64,000 nt of DNA from Lascolabacillus massiliensis (lineage in GTDB: Bacteria > Bacteroidota > Bacteroidia > Bacteroidales > Dysgonomonadaceae). This document shows, piece by piece, positions 54,768 through 63,998 of this stretch (its first letter is position 1; each line of letters starts with the position of its first letter). Below the pieces are notes generated by a model. That model was given only the letters and a program-made list of their open reading frames with translations, searched no databases and had not been told where the DNA came from. A program made the translations under genes and the position numbers. The DNA lies in contig NZ_CTEJ01000001.1 in NCBI RefSeq assembly GCF_001282625.1, positions 1,095,948-1,159,947 of the forward strand. Reading direction: 5' to 3'.

Positions 54768-56561
54768 ATGACTGCCAAGAAGCATAAAGGAATTAATATA
54801 ATTCACCTCTTGTGGATTCCGGCAATTTGCTTTTTTGCTACCTGTTTTCATAATTCTACAAATTACCCATACCCTATAGAGAAAGCTATAAATCTGTTTT
54901 TCATAGAGAATGAGAACGATTCTGTTATTAATATTTTAAATGATAAAAACTTGTCAACTGAATATCCTCAATATGATGTAATAAGGGATATTTTTATTGC
55001 TGCAGCTCTCTCTGAATCAGGGATGGCCGATAGTGCCAGGATAATTTTAGCTAATATAGACAGTACAAGTTTGAATGAAAATGATAAATACTATTTTAAC
55101 TTTACTCATGCATTGATTGAATTCAGGCTTGACAATTTACAGGAATTTGCTAAAATTGCTACGCCACTACTTTCTTACGAAACCATAGATCCCAGATGTC
55201 GAGCTTTAATCCAACGACAGATTGCCAGATCATTGTACTATTATGAAGACTTTGAAAGTGCTATTCAAATGATGATAAATTCAAGCAATCTTTTTGGTGA
55301 ATTAAAGTTAGATAAAAGTGTAGCAATAAATAAGAAATTTCTCGCAAGTTTTTATACTCAGCTCGGAAGTTATAATTTAGCAATAGAGAATCTTTATGAA
55401 GCAGAAAAAACTCTTAAAGAATATAATGATTTAGAAGAACTATATTATTTATATATAGTAGGTTTAAAAACTTACATCTCATCGGAAAAACCCGATTCTG
55501 CCCGTTTCTATGCCGATCTTGCACTTATAACAATAAATGACACATTGAGTAATCAGAAACTATCCTCAATATACTATTACATTGGTATGATCGAAAAACT
55601 TGATAGTAATTATAATGATGCTATTGAGATGTTTGATAAAGTCTTAAAAGTGGATAACAATTTTTTTGGTGCAAATATAAGAGAAATTGAGACCTATATA
55701 AGACTAGCTTCAATTTATAATTTAAAAGGAGACAGTAATAAAGCTGCAGAAAATGCAGTAACTGCACTAAACAAAATAGGTAGTGATGGAAGTACATACT
55801 TAAAATACGAAGCATACAAAGAACTCTCTGAGGCCTATTACAAAACAGACCCTATTTTAGCTTATAACTATCTTGATTCAGCTGAAAATAATCTTATTAA
55901 GTATCAGGAATTATCATCTAAGAGGGTTGCAGACTTTGTTAATACACAAGATGCGTTAGAAAGTGCATATAATCAAATTATTGAATTGGAATTAATAAAA
56001 AAGAGAAATAAAATCATCCTGATTCTGATTCTGGTTATTCTAATTGTAATAATTATTAGTTGCTTGTTAGTTAATAGTCTTAACAAAAAGGTAAAAAACA
56101 GCTCTGCTGTATTAGTTAAAAAAAATCTGACACAACTAAAATATGAAGAAAAAGTGAACGATTTAATCAAAAAACAGATTAATTCCAGTGAAAACAGATC
56201 AGATATTTTATATGAAAAATTTAATAGCTGGTTAGAAAAAGAAAAAAAATATCTTCAACCGGATATAGATTTAAACATGGCCGCACGAGAAATAGGTACA
56301 AACAGAAGTTATCTTTCAAAATCGATTAATCAGCATGGTATTGGATTTAATGAAATCATTAACAGATATCGTATACGTGAAGTTATTAGAATATTTGAAA
56401 ATGAGAATGAAGAAAGGAATAGCTATACCCTGCAAAAGTTAGCAACAGCTGTTGGGTTTAATACAAAGTCAGTCTTTTTTGATTCTTTTCGTAAAGAAAC
56501 AGGTATGACACCAGCTCAATTTAGAGAAAATATTCAATATACAAAAACTATTAAAGATTGA
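54768..56561 (+). CDS. TPR-transmembrane-AraC regulator
   Basis: 597 aa. A first hydrophobic segment (about 12-26) probably exports the N-terminal TPR-like helical domain (about 35-400, mostly A/Y/L helical pairs). A second membrane helix (about 415-435) is followed by a short linker and a cytoplasmic AraC/XylS DNA-binding domain (about 485-590; NMAAREIGTNRSYLSKSIN and the second HTH LATAVGFNTKSVFFDSFRKETGMTPAQF). It has neither histidine kinase nor receiver, so the signal must pass physically through the membrane helix or by proteolysis. It is the first of two adjacent paralogs. A -7 element lies 17 bp upstream. Confidence 0.87.
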   Translation: MTAKKHKGINIIHLLWIPAICFFATCFHNSTNYPYPIEKAINLFFIENENDSVINILNDKNLSTEYPQYDVIRDIFIAAALSESGMADSARIILANIDSTSLNENDKYYFNFTHALIEFRLDNLQEFAKIATPLLSYETIDPRCRALIQRQIARSLYYYEDFESAIQMMINSSNLFGELKLDKSVAINKKFLASFYTQLGSYNLAIENLYEAEKTLKEYNDLEELYYLYIVGLKTYISSEKPDSARFYADLALITINDTLSNQKLSSIYYYIGMIEKLDSNYNDAIEMFDKVLKVDNNFFGANIREIETYIRLASIYNLKGDSNKAAENAVTALNKIGSDGSTYLKYEAYKELSEAYYKTDPILAYNYLDSAENNLIKYQELSSKRVADFVNTQDALESAYNQIIELELIKKRNKIILILILVILIVIIISCLLVNSLNKKVKNSSAVLVKKNLTQLKYEEKVNDLIKKQINSSENRSDILYEKFNSWLEKEKKYLQPDIDLNMAAREIGTNRSYLSKSINQHGIGFNEIINRYRIREVIRIFENENEERNSYTLQKLATAVGFNTKSVFFDSFRKETGMTPAQFRENIQYTKTIKD

Positions 56562-56869
56562 TAATATCTATCCCGTGAACATACTTACTAAAAAAATGTT
56601 ATATCAATCAAATTATAAAAATGTAAATATGAGTATCATTTTGTAAAAAAAGTCCAAGTTTGTAAATATCTCCACATTAAGGTGTCGTTATTTTGCAAAA
56701 TGATAACTTTTTTATTCAACTATAGTTTTTCATTATTATATTAGCAGCATGAAAATCTCAGCATAACGGAATTAAAAAACCCGATTATCAATCTATTTAT
56801 ACCTGACCATGTCCCTAATATGCAACATTAGGTCCATTATATTACACATATAGATTAATATCATCAAAA
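56562..56869. other. Intergenic region between the two AraC-type regulators
   Basis: 308 bp, A/T-rich. I see no exact promoter, no strong hairpin and no ORF. Both genes are on the plus strand, so read-through from the first is possible. Confidence 0.5.
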
Positions 56870-59707
56870 ATGATAAGTATAAGATTCACTTTACTCAGAA
56901 ACCTGGTGCATAAAAGTACATATCTAATGTACTTTTTATTTGCATTAGCTTGCACCAAAAACGGGGGTGATGATAATACTTACATACCTGGTAATACAAC
57001 TAAATATTCTACAATAGATTCACTAGTATCCAGCATTTCAAAAGATACAGTTGCAATGACAAATTATCTTAATCTAACAAAAACATCTGGTGATATATAT
57101 GCTGAAATGAAGGTATACGAAAAGATAGGACAGTATTATATGAAGAATTATAGCTTTTTAAAAGCTATTGAAAATCATCAAAAATATTTAGAAACGGCAT
57201 ATAAATTCAACGATACAACATATATTATCAAGGCATTAAACAGAGTTGCAGCTGACTACAATGAAATTTCGGCTTATAATGAATCGGCTGAATACTATTA
57301 CAATGCACTTTTAGTATATAATCAATACAATTCAAATGGCTTTAAAAATATTGAATTAGATAAAGCAAGCACTCTTTGTGGCCTTGGTTCTGTCTACTTA
57401 AATTTAAATCAGTCAGATTTAGCATTAGTACACTTTAATGAAGCTCTCAAAATAAACTTAAAATATGAAAATAAAGAGGGACAAGCAGTTAATTATAAAA
57501 AGATAGGACGTGCACTCGAAAAAGTAAATGATTACGATTCTGCATATTATTACTATCATAAGGCTTTAGAATATTTTATTGATCTTAACTCCGTCTCCGG
57601 TATGAGTGCTTGTTTTAACCGAATAGGCAATTTATATTTAAACACAAATAATTATGAATCTGCAAAGGTTTATCTGGAAAGTGCCTACAAAACCTTACAA
57701 GGTACTTCTGATATAAAGAACTGGTTGGATGCATGTATTTCTCTTGGAAATATATATAGTAAATTAGGTGAATTCAGTAATGCAGAGTTCTATTTAAATG
57801 AGGGATTAGAGTATTCTATGAAACTAAACTTTCCGGAATACCTTGAAAGAGTTTATCTTTTGCTATCAGAAATTCATAAAAAAGAAGGTAAGACTTCTTT
57901 AGCTTTGGAAGAACTTATTCTGAGCGATCAATATGCAGCATCATTCAGGGAAAAAAAAAATGTATATAGAATAATGCAGTCTAGACTTGAATACGAAAAA
58001 GAATTAATTGAAGCTGAGAAAGTTTCACTGGCTGAACAACATACGATCCAGGAGGAGAAAAAACAGATGACCATTAATGTTTCGGCTATTGTTATTATCT
58101 TATTAATATCACTACTATTTGTCTTACTTCAAAATCATAAACTAAGAATAAGAAGAAAAGAGTCTTTATATCAGCTTGAAAAGGAAAAATCAGATTTTTG
58201 TTTAAATGTATCACAGGAATTTAAAACACCTGTATCAATAATTATTGGTCTAATTGATAGATTAAATACCAATACCTCCAAAGAGCAAAATAACAGTGCA
58301 GAATGGGAAATCTTAAACCGACAGTCAGAAAATCTTGAACTATTAATTAATGAACTATCTTCAATAGCCAATCTGCAAGAGTATAAGAGTCAAAAGAAAA
58401 TGGTTTACGGCAATATTGTTGCCTATTTCCAATATTTGTTTGAATGTTATGCAGTTCTAGCAGAAAACAAAAAAATCGACTACCTGTTTTTAAGCAGTGT
58501 AAAAGAGCTTTATATAGACTATATCCCTGATTATATACAAATTATTCTTAGCAGCTTATTAGGAAATGCTATAGGACGTTGTACTGAAAATGATAATATT
58601 ACAGTTAAAATTGATCTTGACAAGAATAAAAAACACTATTTAATAGAGGTTTCTGATACAGGGAATAGTATCAAAATTGATGAATTAAATTTTAAAGATA
58701 CAGAACAATATAAATTTCATTCCGGACTTTCAATCACAAAGAATCTTGTAGAAAAATTAAATGGAAAAATTGATCTAAACAATGAAATAGATGGAAAAAC
58801 AATATTTAATGTAAGGATACCAATTATAAATATAAACGTAAATCAAAGTCATGATAGTATCTCAATTCACAAATCTTATAATTTGAAAGACTCAATTGAA
58901 AATAATTTATCTAAGAAACAAGATCTAAAAGACAAACCTATTGTTTTAATTATTGAGGATAATAGAGACATGAACTATTATTTAACAACTATTCTGAAAG
59001 ATAAATACAATGTTATTATTGAAGCAAATAGTGAGAAGGGTATAATTACAGCTAAAAATAAAATTCCAGATATAATTGTTTCAGACGTATCACTCCCTGG
59101 AATGGAGTGTTATCGCTCTTGCAAAGAAATTAAAAACTCTCACATAACTAGTCATATTCCGATAATTCTTCTTACTGTCAGCGATTCAAAAGAAGAACGT
59201 GTTAAAAGTATAAAATCAGGAGCTGATGCATTTCTGGTAAAACCGGTTTATGAGGCAGAACTTACCGCTGTGATCGACAGACTTCTCTCAACAAGAAGGC
59301 AGATAAAAGACAAATATTCTCCAATTAAGCAATTAAACACTCAAGGTGTTGTTAATGATAAAGGAAATGAAGCCAATATTGAATTTATTAATCGTGTAAC
59401 AGACCTTATATATAAGGATATAACAAACACTGAGAATATTATTGACAATATTGCCTCTGAAGTATGCCTAAGCCCTTCTCAATTGAATCGTAAGATCAAA
59501 GCAATAACTGGAATGACTACCTCTAACTTTGTTTTAAAAACAAGATTAAACAGAGCAAAAAAACTACTCACAGTAACTCAAAAACCTATTGGAGATATAG
59601 CAATGGAGTGTGGTTTTAATGATTTCGCCTATTTCTCCAGATCTTTTAAAAAAGAGTTTGGAATGACTCCTACTACTTTCCAACGTCTTCCCCACTCTGC
59701 TAATTAA
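56870..59707 (+). CDS. Hybrid two-component regulator (TPR-TM-kinase-receiver-AraC) with lost phospho-acceptor His
   Basis: 945 aa. An N-terminal signal with lipobox-like ALAC (C28) is followed by periplasmic TPR repeats (about 75-380). A membrane helix (about 403-421) leads to a kinase-like region (about 435-655), a receiver (about 690-805) and a C-terminal AraC domain (about 845-940). The H-box reads VSQEFKTP: the phospho-acceptor His is Gln449 (codon CAG at 58214-58216). The N-box Asn566 is kept, but the ATP-lid DTGxG motif reads DTGNS (S600). The receiver keeps D739 and K791. It thus looks like a hybrid regulator that no longer phosphorylates itself. Its paralog lies 308 bp upstream. Confidence 0.9.
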   Translation: MISIRFTLLRNLVHKSTYLMYFLFALACTKNGGDDNTYIPGNTTKYSTIDSLVSSISKDTVAMTNYLNLTKTSGDIYAEMKVYEKIGQYYMKNYSFLKAIENHQKYLETAYKFNDTTYIIKALNRVAADYNEISAYNESAEYYYNALLVYNQYNSNGFKNIELDKASTLCGLGSVYLNLNQSDLALVHFNEALKINLKYENKEGQAVNYKKIGRALEKVNDYDSAYYYYHKALEYFIDLNSVSGMSACFNRIGNLYLNTNNYESAKVYLESAYKTLQGTSDIKNWLDACISLGNIYSKLGEFSNAEFYLNEGLEYSMKLNFPEYLERVYLLLSEIHKKEGKTSLALEELILSDQYAASFREKKNVYRIMQSRLEYEKELIEAEKVSLAEQHTIQEEKKQMTINVSAIVIILLISLLFVLLQNHKLRIRRKESLYQLEKEKSDFCLNVSQEFKTPVSIIIGLIDRLNTNTSKEQNNSAEWEILNRQSENLELLINELSSIANLQEYKSQKKMVYGNIVAYFQYLFECYAVLAENKKIDYLFLSSVKELYIDYIPDYIQIILSSLLGNAIGRCTENDNITVKIDLDKNKKHYLIEVSDTGNSIKIDELNFKDTEQYKFHSGLSITKNLVEKLNGKIDLNNEIDGKTIFNVRIPIININVNQSHDSISIHKSYNLKDSIENNLSKKQDLKDKPIVLIIEDNRDMNYYLTTILKDKYNVIIEANSEKGIITAKNKIPDIIVSDVSLPGMECYRSCKEIKNSHITSHIPIILLTVSDSKEERVKSIKSGADAFLVKPVYEAELTAVIDRLLSTRRQIKDKYSPIKQLNTQGVVNDKGNEANIEFINRVTDLIYKDITNTENIIDNIASEVCLSPSQLNRKIKAITGMTTSNFVLKTRLNRAKKLLTVTQKPIGDIAMECGFNDFAYFSRSFKKEFGMTPTTFQRLPHSAN

Positions 59708-59752
59708 TTAAACAATTATCTTATAAGAGATACTACTTATTACAGGAATAAC

Positions 59753-59787
59753 AATAAAAAAGCGCTGTAATAAATATTACAGCGCTT
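59753..59787 (-). terminator. Terminator of tRNA-Lys, bidirectional
   Basis: AAGCGCTGTAATA pairs perfectly with TATTACAGCGCTT around a 2-nt loop, with a T run after it on the minus strand. It lies between the regulator gene and tRNA-Lys and may serve both. Confidence 0.85.
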
Positions 59788-59792
59788 GTCAG

Positions 59793-59865
59793 TGATCCGC
59801 CTGGGGCTCGAACCCAGGACCCCATCCTTAAAAGGGATGTGCTCTACCTGCTGAGCTAGCGAATC
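59793..59865 (-). tRNA. tRNA-Lys (anticodon TTT)
   Basis: 73 nt cloverleaf: acceptor GATTCGC/GCGGATC with one G-T pair and discriminator A, D-arm GCTCAGCAGGTAGAGC, anticodon stem CATCC/GGATG with loop CTTTTAA, T-arm CTGGG-TTCGAGC-CCCAG. CCA is not encoded. The T-loop is canonical, unlike the tRNA-Met at 27867-27940. Confidence 0.96.
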
Positions 59866-59894
59866 GCCCTGATGCTTTCTTTCAAAAGCGAGTG

Positions 59895-59925
59895 CAAAGA
59901 TAAAAGCTTTATTTTTAATTTGCAA
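59895..59925 (-). promoter_or_regulatory. Promoter of tRNA-Lys
   Basis: Minus strand TTG (59925-59923), a 20-bp spacer, then TATCTTTG (59902-59895). The leader to the tRNA would be about 20 nt. Confidence 0.7.
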
Positions 59926-60067
59926 CCCTTTTCGCGTTTAAATTGCTCTTTTTTTAACTTAAAATATTTAGTAGTCTAATTATTAGAAAGATATAAACAA
60001 ATTATTTTTTACAGTCATACACTGTTACTAATAGATAAAACTAAATATAAGTTTTAAAAAAAGAGTA

Positions 60068-61486
60068 TCAATACCTGTAGTGTTCCGGCTTATATGGACC
60101 ATCAACGGATACACCTATATAATTAGCCTGTTTCTCTGTTAAGACAGTTAATTTAACCCCTATTTGTTCCAGATGGAGTCTGGCAACTTCTTCATCCAGA
60201 TGCTTTGGAAGACGATATACTCCAACTTCATAGTTATTTTTCCAAAGCTCAATTTGAGCTAAAGTCTGATTTGAAAATGAATTACTCATTACAAAAGATG
60301 GGTGACCTGTAGCACAACCAAGATTAACTAATCTACCTTCTGCAAGTAGAAACAGGGAATTTCCTTCGGGAAAAGTATATTTGTCAACCTGAGGTTTAAT
60401 ATTTATATGTTCTATACCTGGATAGTTTACTAAAGCATCAACTTGAATCTCGTTATCAAAGTGTCCAATATTACATACTATAGCCTGATCTTTCATCTGC
60501 TTCATATGTTCTATTGTGATAACATCACAATTACCTGTCGTTGTGACGAAGATATTACCCTCTTTAACGGCTTCTTCCATTGTTGTAACCTCAAACCCTT
60601 CCATAGCTGCCTGAAGGGCGCAAATAGGATCTATTTCGGTCACAATAACCCTTGCGCCATAAGAGCGCATAGAATGTGCACAACCTTTACCAACATCACC
60701 ATAGCCAAGGACCACCACAACTTTTCCTGCTATCATCACATCTGTTGCTCTTTTGATACCATCTGCAAGAGATTCACGGCATCCATAAAGATTATCAAAC
60801 TTTGATTTAGTAACAGAGTCATTAACATTAATTGCTGGAACTAGTAATTCACCCTTTTCCATCATCTGATAAAGTCTGTGTACTCCAGTTGTAGTTTCTT
60901 CAGAAATACCTTTCATTTCTGCAATTGTCCGATGCCATCTTAGATTATCTTCACTCAAAATTCGCTTCAAAGTATCAAGAATAATCTGCTCCTCACGATT
61001 ACTTCCCTTTCTTTCAATAACTGAAGAATCATTCTCGGCCTGATAACCTAAATGTACTAGCAGAGAAGCATCACCACCATCATCAACAATTAAATTTGGT
61101 CCTTTACCATCTGGAAATCTAAGAGCCATTTCCGTACACCACCAATACTCTTCAAGAGTTTCTCCTTTCCAAGCAAAAACCGGTACACCTGCTGCTGCAA
61201 TAGCTGCGGCTGCATGGTCTTGTGTAGAAAAAATATTACAGCTAGCCCAGCGTACATCGGCTCCTAGTTCAACTAAAGTTTCAATAAGAACCGCAGTCTG
61301 TATAGTCATATGAAGTGATCCCATTATACGAGCTCCTTTCAATGGTTTTTCAGATGTATACTTCTTTCGAATAGCCATCAAGCCGGGCATTTCATGCTCT
61401 GCAATTTCTATCTCTTTACGTCCAAATTCTGCTAATGATATATCTGCAACCTTGTATGGTAGATCAGAAGAAAAATCCTTATTCAT
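60068..61486 (-). CDS. ahcY: Adenosylhomocysteinase
   Basis: 472 aa, typical for bacterial AhcY. It hydrolyses S-adenosylhomocysteine to adenosine and homocysteine, relieving methyltransferase inhibition. The NAD+ site is [48 protein letters not shown], the catalytic Lys/Asp region [14 protein letters not shown] and the C-terminal [10 protein letters not shown] (NAD-capping Lys and Tyr of the partner subunit) are complete. Single gene with a -7 element 36 bp upstream. Convergent neighbours are absent. Confidence 0.97.
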   Translation of the reverse strand: MNKDFSSDLPYKVADISLAEFGRKEIEIAEHEMPGLMAIRKKYTSEKPLKGARIMGSLHMTIQTAVLIETLVELGADVRWASCNIFSTQDHAAAAIAAAGVPVFAWKGETLEEYWWCTEMALRFPDGKGPNLIVDDGGDASLLVHLGYQAENDSSVIERKGSNREEQIILDTLKRILSEDNLRWHRTIAEMKGISEETTTGVHRLYQMMEKGELLVPAINVNDSVTKSKFDNLYGCRESLADGIKRATDVMIAGKVVVVLGYGDVGKGCAHSMRSYGARVIVTEIDPICALQAAMEGFEVTTMEEAVKEGNIFVTTTGNCDVITIEHMKQMKDQAIVCNIGHFDNEIQVDALVNYPGIEHINIKPQVDKYTFPEGNSLFLLAEGRLVNLGCATGHPSFVMSNSFSNQTLAQIELWKNNYEVGVYRLPKHLDEEVARLHLEQIGVKLTVLTEKQANYIGVSVDGPYKPEHYRY

Positions 61487-61521
61487 TTTGATTATAATTT
61501 ATTTATCGATTTTTAAGTATG

Positions 61522-61529
61522 CAAAGGTA
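61522..61529 (-). promoter_or_regulatory. -7 element of ahcY
   Basis: Minus strand TACCTTTG matches TAnnTTTG, 36 bp before the ATG. No TTTG at -33. Confidence 0.5.
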
Positions 61530-61591
61530 CTAAATTTATAGATTGTTTCTACCTTTGACTTTAAAGAAAGCAATTGAAAGAGTAAGACTTA

Positions 61592-61918
61592 ATGAAAATT
61601 ATATATTCAAATTATCTGCCTTTTAATAGATTTAAAGCTATTAATTTATTCGGAATTGTATTTGCGCGAAGGCAATATTTCCCTTTAGATAAGCGCGCAA
61701 TTAATCATGAATATATTCATACGCGACAGATGTTTGAACTTTTTATCGTTGGGTTTTACATCTGGTACATTTTAGAATGGTTGTATAAATTAATTATTTA
61801 TAAAGACAGACTTATGGCCTATAAGAAAATAAGCTTTGAAAAAGAGGCATATATCAATGATATAAACCTGGATTATTTAAGAGAAAGAAAGCTGTTTTCT
61901 TTTATTAAGTATTTGTGA
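61592..61918 (+). CDS. Small membrane protein with HExxH motif
   Basis: 108 aa, family not firmly known. It has one clear membrane helix (about 48-67). Just before it lies a zincin-type H39-E-Y-I-H43, and after it SFEKEAYIND (E83, E85) could supply a third metal ligand. The spacing and the INHEYIH/FEKEAY pair suggest a small metallopeptidase or a remnant of one. The protein is much shorter than most proteases, so a metal-binding or regulatory role is equally possible. It is divergent from ahcY and lies 40 bp before the msr gene. Confidence 0.72.
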   Translation: MKIIYSNYLPFNRFKAINLFGIVFARRQYFPLDKRAINHEYIHTRQMFELFIVGFYIWYILEWLYKLIIYKDRLMAYKKISFEKEAYINDINLDYLRERKLFSFIKYL

Positions 61919-61958
61919 TATGCAAGAATATCCAACAAACTAATAACATTTAAGGAGC

Positions 61959-62918
61959 ATGAAAAAAATATATATTACAATAATAATTTTAAGCATAGTA
62001 TTATTCAATATGTGTGCTCAAAACAATAAGCAAGATAAACAAATGGTTCAAATAAATCACGCAACAACTATGAAATTCAATAAATTAACCCCAGAAGAAG
62101 AAAGAGTGATAATTTACAAAGGTACTGAAGTTCCATTTACAGGAGAGTTGCTAAATAACAACGAAAAAGGTATCTATGTTTGTAAAAGATGCGATACCCC
62201 ACTATATAGATCCGAAGATAAATTCGATGGTCATTGTGGATGGCCATCTTTTGATGACGAGATTGAAGGAGCAGTTAAAAGAGTTAGAGATGCTGATGGA
62301 CGCCGCACTGAAATTATTTGTAATACATGTGGTGCACATCTGGGACATGTTTTTCTTGGTGAAGGATTTACTCCGAAACAAACTCGCCACTGCGTTAATT
62401 CTATCTCTATGAAATTTATTCCAGAAGGAGAAGAAAATGATGTAACTGCTTATTTTGCATCAGGTTGTTTTTGGGGTACTGAATATTTCTTTATGAAAGC
62501 ACCTGGAGTTAAGGAAACTACCGTTGGTTTTATGGGTGGTCATGTAGATAATCCAACATATGAACAGGTTTGTCAGAAAAATACTGGACATCTTGAAACA
62601 ACTGAAGTAGTTTATGACCCCAGGGTAACTAATTATGAAGAAATGATTAAATTGTTTTTCGAAACACATGATTTCACTCAAACAAATGGACAAGGTCCAG
62701 ATATCGGACCACAATATCTTTCTTGTATATTCTATTCTAATTCTATAGAAAAAGCAATTGCAGAAAGATATATAAACCTGCTCACATCTAAGGGTTATAG
62801 GGTAGCTACAATGCTTAAACCTGCTTCAACATTCTGGTCAGCTGAAAATTATCATCAAGAGTATTATGAAAATAAAGGAGGTACTCCTTATTGCCATAAA
62901 TACACTAAAATATTCTGA
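61959..62918 (+). CDS. msrBA: Secreted methionine sulfoxide reductase MsrB-MsrA fusion
   Basis: 319 aa. N-terminal signal peptide, ending near MCAQ, so it is exported, possibly as a lipoprotein (C19). MsrB domain first (about 38-155): zinc Cys C75, C78, C121, C124 and catalytic C145 in RHCVNS. MsrA domain second (about 160-315): catalytic C170 in GCFWGTEY, plus GHLETTEVVYDP. It reduces both R- and S-methionine sulfoxide, here in the periplasm or at the surface, protecting exported proteins. An AAGGAG stretch sits 1 nt before the ATG, a spacing too short for a good SD. Confidence 0.94.
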   Translation: MKKIYITIIILSIVLFNMCAQNNKQDKQMVQINHATTMKFNKLTPEEERVIIYKGTEVPFTGELLNNNEKGIYVCKRCDTPLYRSEDKFDGHCGWPSFDDEIEGAVKRVRDADGRRTEIICNTCGAHLGHVFLGEGFTPKQTRHCVNSISMKFIPEGEENDVTAYFASGCFWGTEYFFMKAPGVKETTVGFMGGHVDNPTYEQVCQKNTGHLETTEVVYDPRVTNYEEMIKLFFETHDFTQTNGQGPDIGPQYLSCIFYSNSIEKAIAERYINLLTSKGYRVATMLKPASTFWSAENYHQEYYENKGGTPYCHKYTKIF

Positions 62919-63022
62919 AACGGTTGTAATAGTAATAATTTCTATAAACTTTTTTAAAAGCGTAAGTGTTTTATATATATCGTATTAAAACAAATAATAT
63001 GATTAACTAAAAACTGGAAATT

Positions 63023-63508
63023 ATGAAATTATTACGTTCATTATCAATTCTAACTCTGATACTCACACTAGGATTAGGTGCAGTATCATGTAACAATGTT
63101 AATGATGCAGACATCCAACAAGCTGCTCAAGAAGCATTGAATGCAAATCCTGATTTAACAGGAGTAATGGTAACCGTTCAAAATAAAGTGGCTACTCTTA
63201 CCGGAACCGTTCAAGACGAGGCCACAAGAGCATACGCTGAAAGCGCTGTTTCGGGAGTAGAAAATGTTGTATCTGTTATCAACCAGATAGTTGTTATACC
63301 ACCAGCACCTGATTTCTCAGCACTTGATAGTGCTATTAATGCATCTCTAGCTGATGCGCTTAAAGATCATCCTAAAATTTCTGCTACCGTTCAGGATGGT
63401 ATAATTACTATAAATGGTGAAATCAAACAATCGGAACTTCCAGTATTGATGGAAAAACTTAATGCTTTGAATCCACAACAAATTATTAATAATGCAACCA
63501 TAAATTAA
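63023..63508 (+). CDS. BON-domain lipoprotein
   Basis: 161 aa. Signal peptide with lipobox AVSC (C23). Two BON-like units: about 33-92 (DIQQAAQEALNANPDLTGVMVTVQNKVATLTGTVQDEATRAYAESA as pattern) and about 100-161 (SLADALKDHPKISATVQDGIITINGEI). BON domains bind phospholipid membranes and are found in osmotic-stress proteins such as OsmY. The gene is 7 bp before the BON/SH3 gene, with which it forms an operon. Confidence 0.88.
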   Translation: MKLLRSLSILTLILTLGLGAVSCNNVNDADIQQAAQEALNANPDLTGVMVTVQNKVATLTGTVQDEATRAYAESAVSGVENVVSVINQIVVIPPAPDFSALDSAINASLADALKDHPKISATVQDGIITINGEIKQSELPVLMEKLNALNPQQIINNATIN

Positions 63509-63515
63509 TAATGAT

Positions 63516-63926
63516 ATGACATTAACTGAAAAATACAAAGAACTAGTCGACGTTGCACTTAATAATAACTTATCTGTTAACGATACTGGTAAGGTTTTAA
63601 GGATCGAGGGTGAAGTAGCAACTGCAAGTATCAAAAACAAGTTGTGGGAAATTTATCAACATATAGATCCACAATTTAAAAATAATGATGTAATACTAAA
63701 TGTAAAAAGTAAAATTAGCGCAGGCGACAAAGTAAAGGTGGTAACCAGAGAAAGCAGGCTAAATATTCGTCAAGGTCCTGGAACCGATCAACCCATAGTA
63801 GGTAAAGCAGAAAAAGGAGATATTATTACGTTAATAAGCAAAACTAATGATCAATGGTGGCTGGTACGTGATAATGACGGTGAAGAAGGATACTGTTATT
63901 CTCAGTATCTAGAACCCATAAACTAA
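63516..63926 (+). CDS. BON-like plus SH3b-domain protein
   Basis: 136 aa. No signal peptide. The N-terminal half resembles a BON unit (VDVALNNNLSVNDTGKVLRIEGEVATASIKNKLWEIY). The C-terminal half (about 70-134) is a bacterial SH3 (SH3b) domain: VKVVTRESRLNIRQGPGTDQPIVGKAEKGD, WWLVRDNDGEEGYCYSQYL. SH3b domains often bind cell-wall peptides, which is hard to square with the lack of a signal peptide. Directly after the BON lipoprotein gene (7-bp gap) and before a terminator-like hairpin. Confidence 0.85.
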   Translation: MTLTEKYKELVDVALNNNLSVNDTGKVLRIEGEVATASIKNKLWEIYQHIDPQFKNNDVILNVKSKISAGDKVKVVTRESRLNIRQGPGTDQPIVGKAEKGDIITLISKTNDQWWLVRDNDGEEGYCYSQYLEPIN

Positions 63927-63960
63927 TCTTTTCAACCTTATCTTATTATTCATAATTCTT

Positions 63961-63998
63961 ACAGGAGGAAAATTTATATATTTCTTCCTGTATTTTTT
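63961..63998 (+). terminator. Terminator of the BON / SH3 operon
   Basis: ACAGGAGGAAA pairs with TTTCTTCCTGT (one G-T pair) and is followed by a T run at the window edge. Confidence 0.75.

Noticed and set aside
59740..59925. 61-aa ORF over tRNA-Lys
   Set aside because: It covers the tRNA and its terminator; the apparent QQVEHIPFKDGVLGSSPRR segment is a translated tRNA.
61952..61957. AAGGAG as a Shine-Dalgarno site for msrBA
   Set aside because: One base from the ATG is too close for normal use, and genes in this phylum rarely depend on SD pairing.
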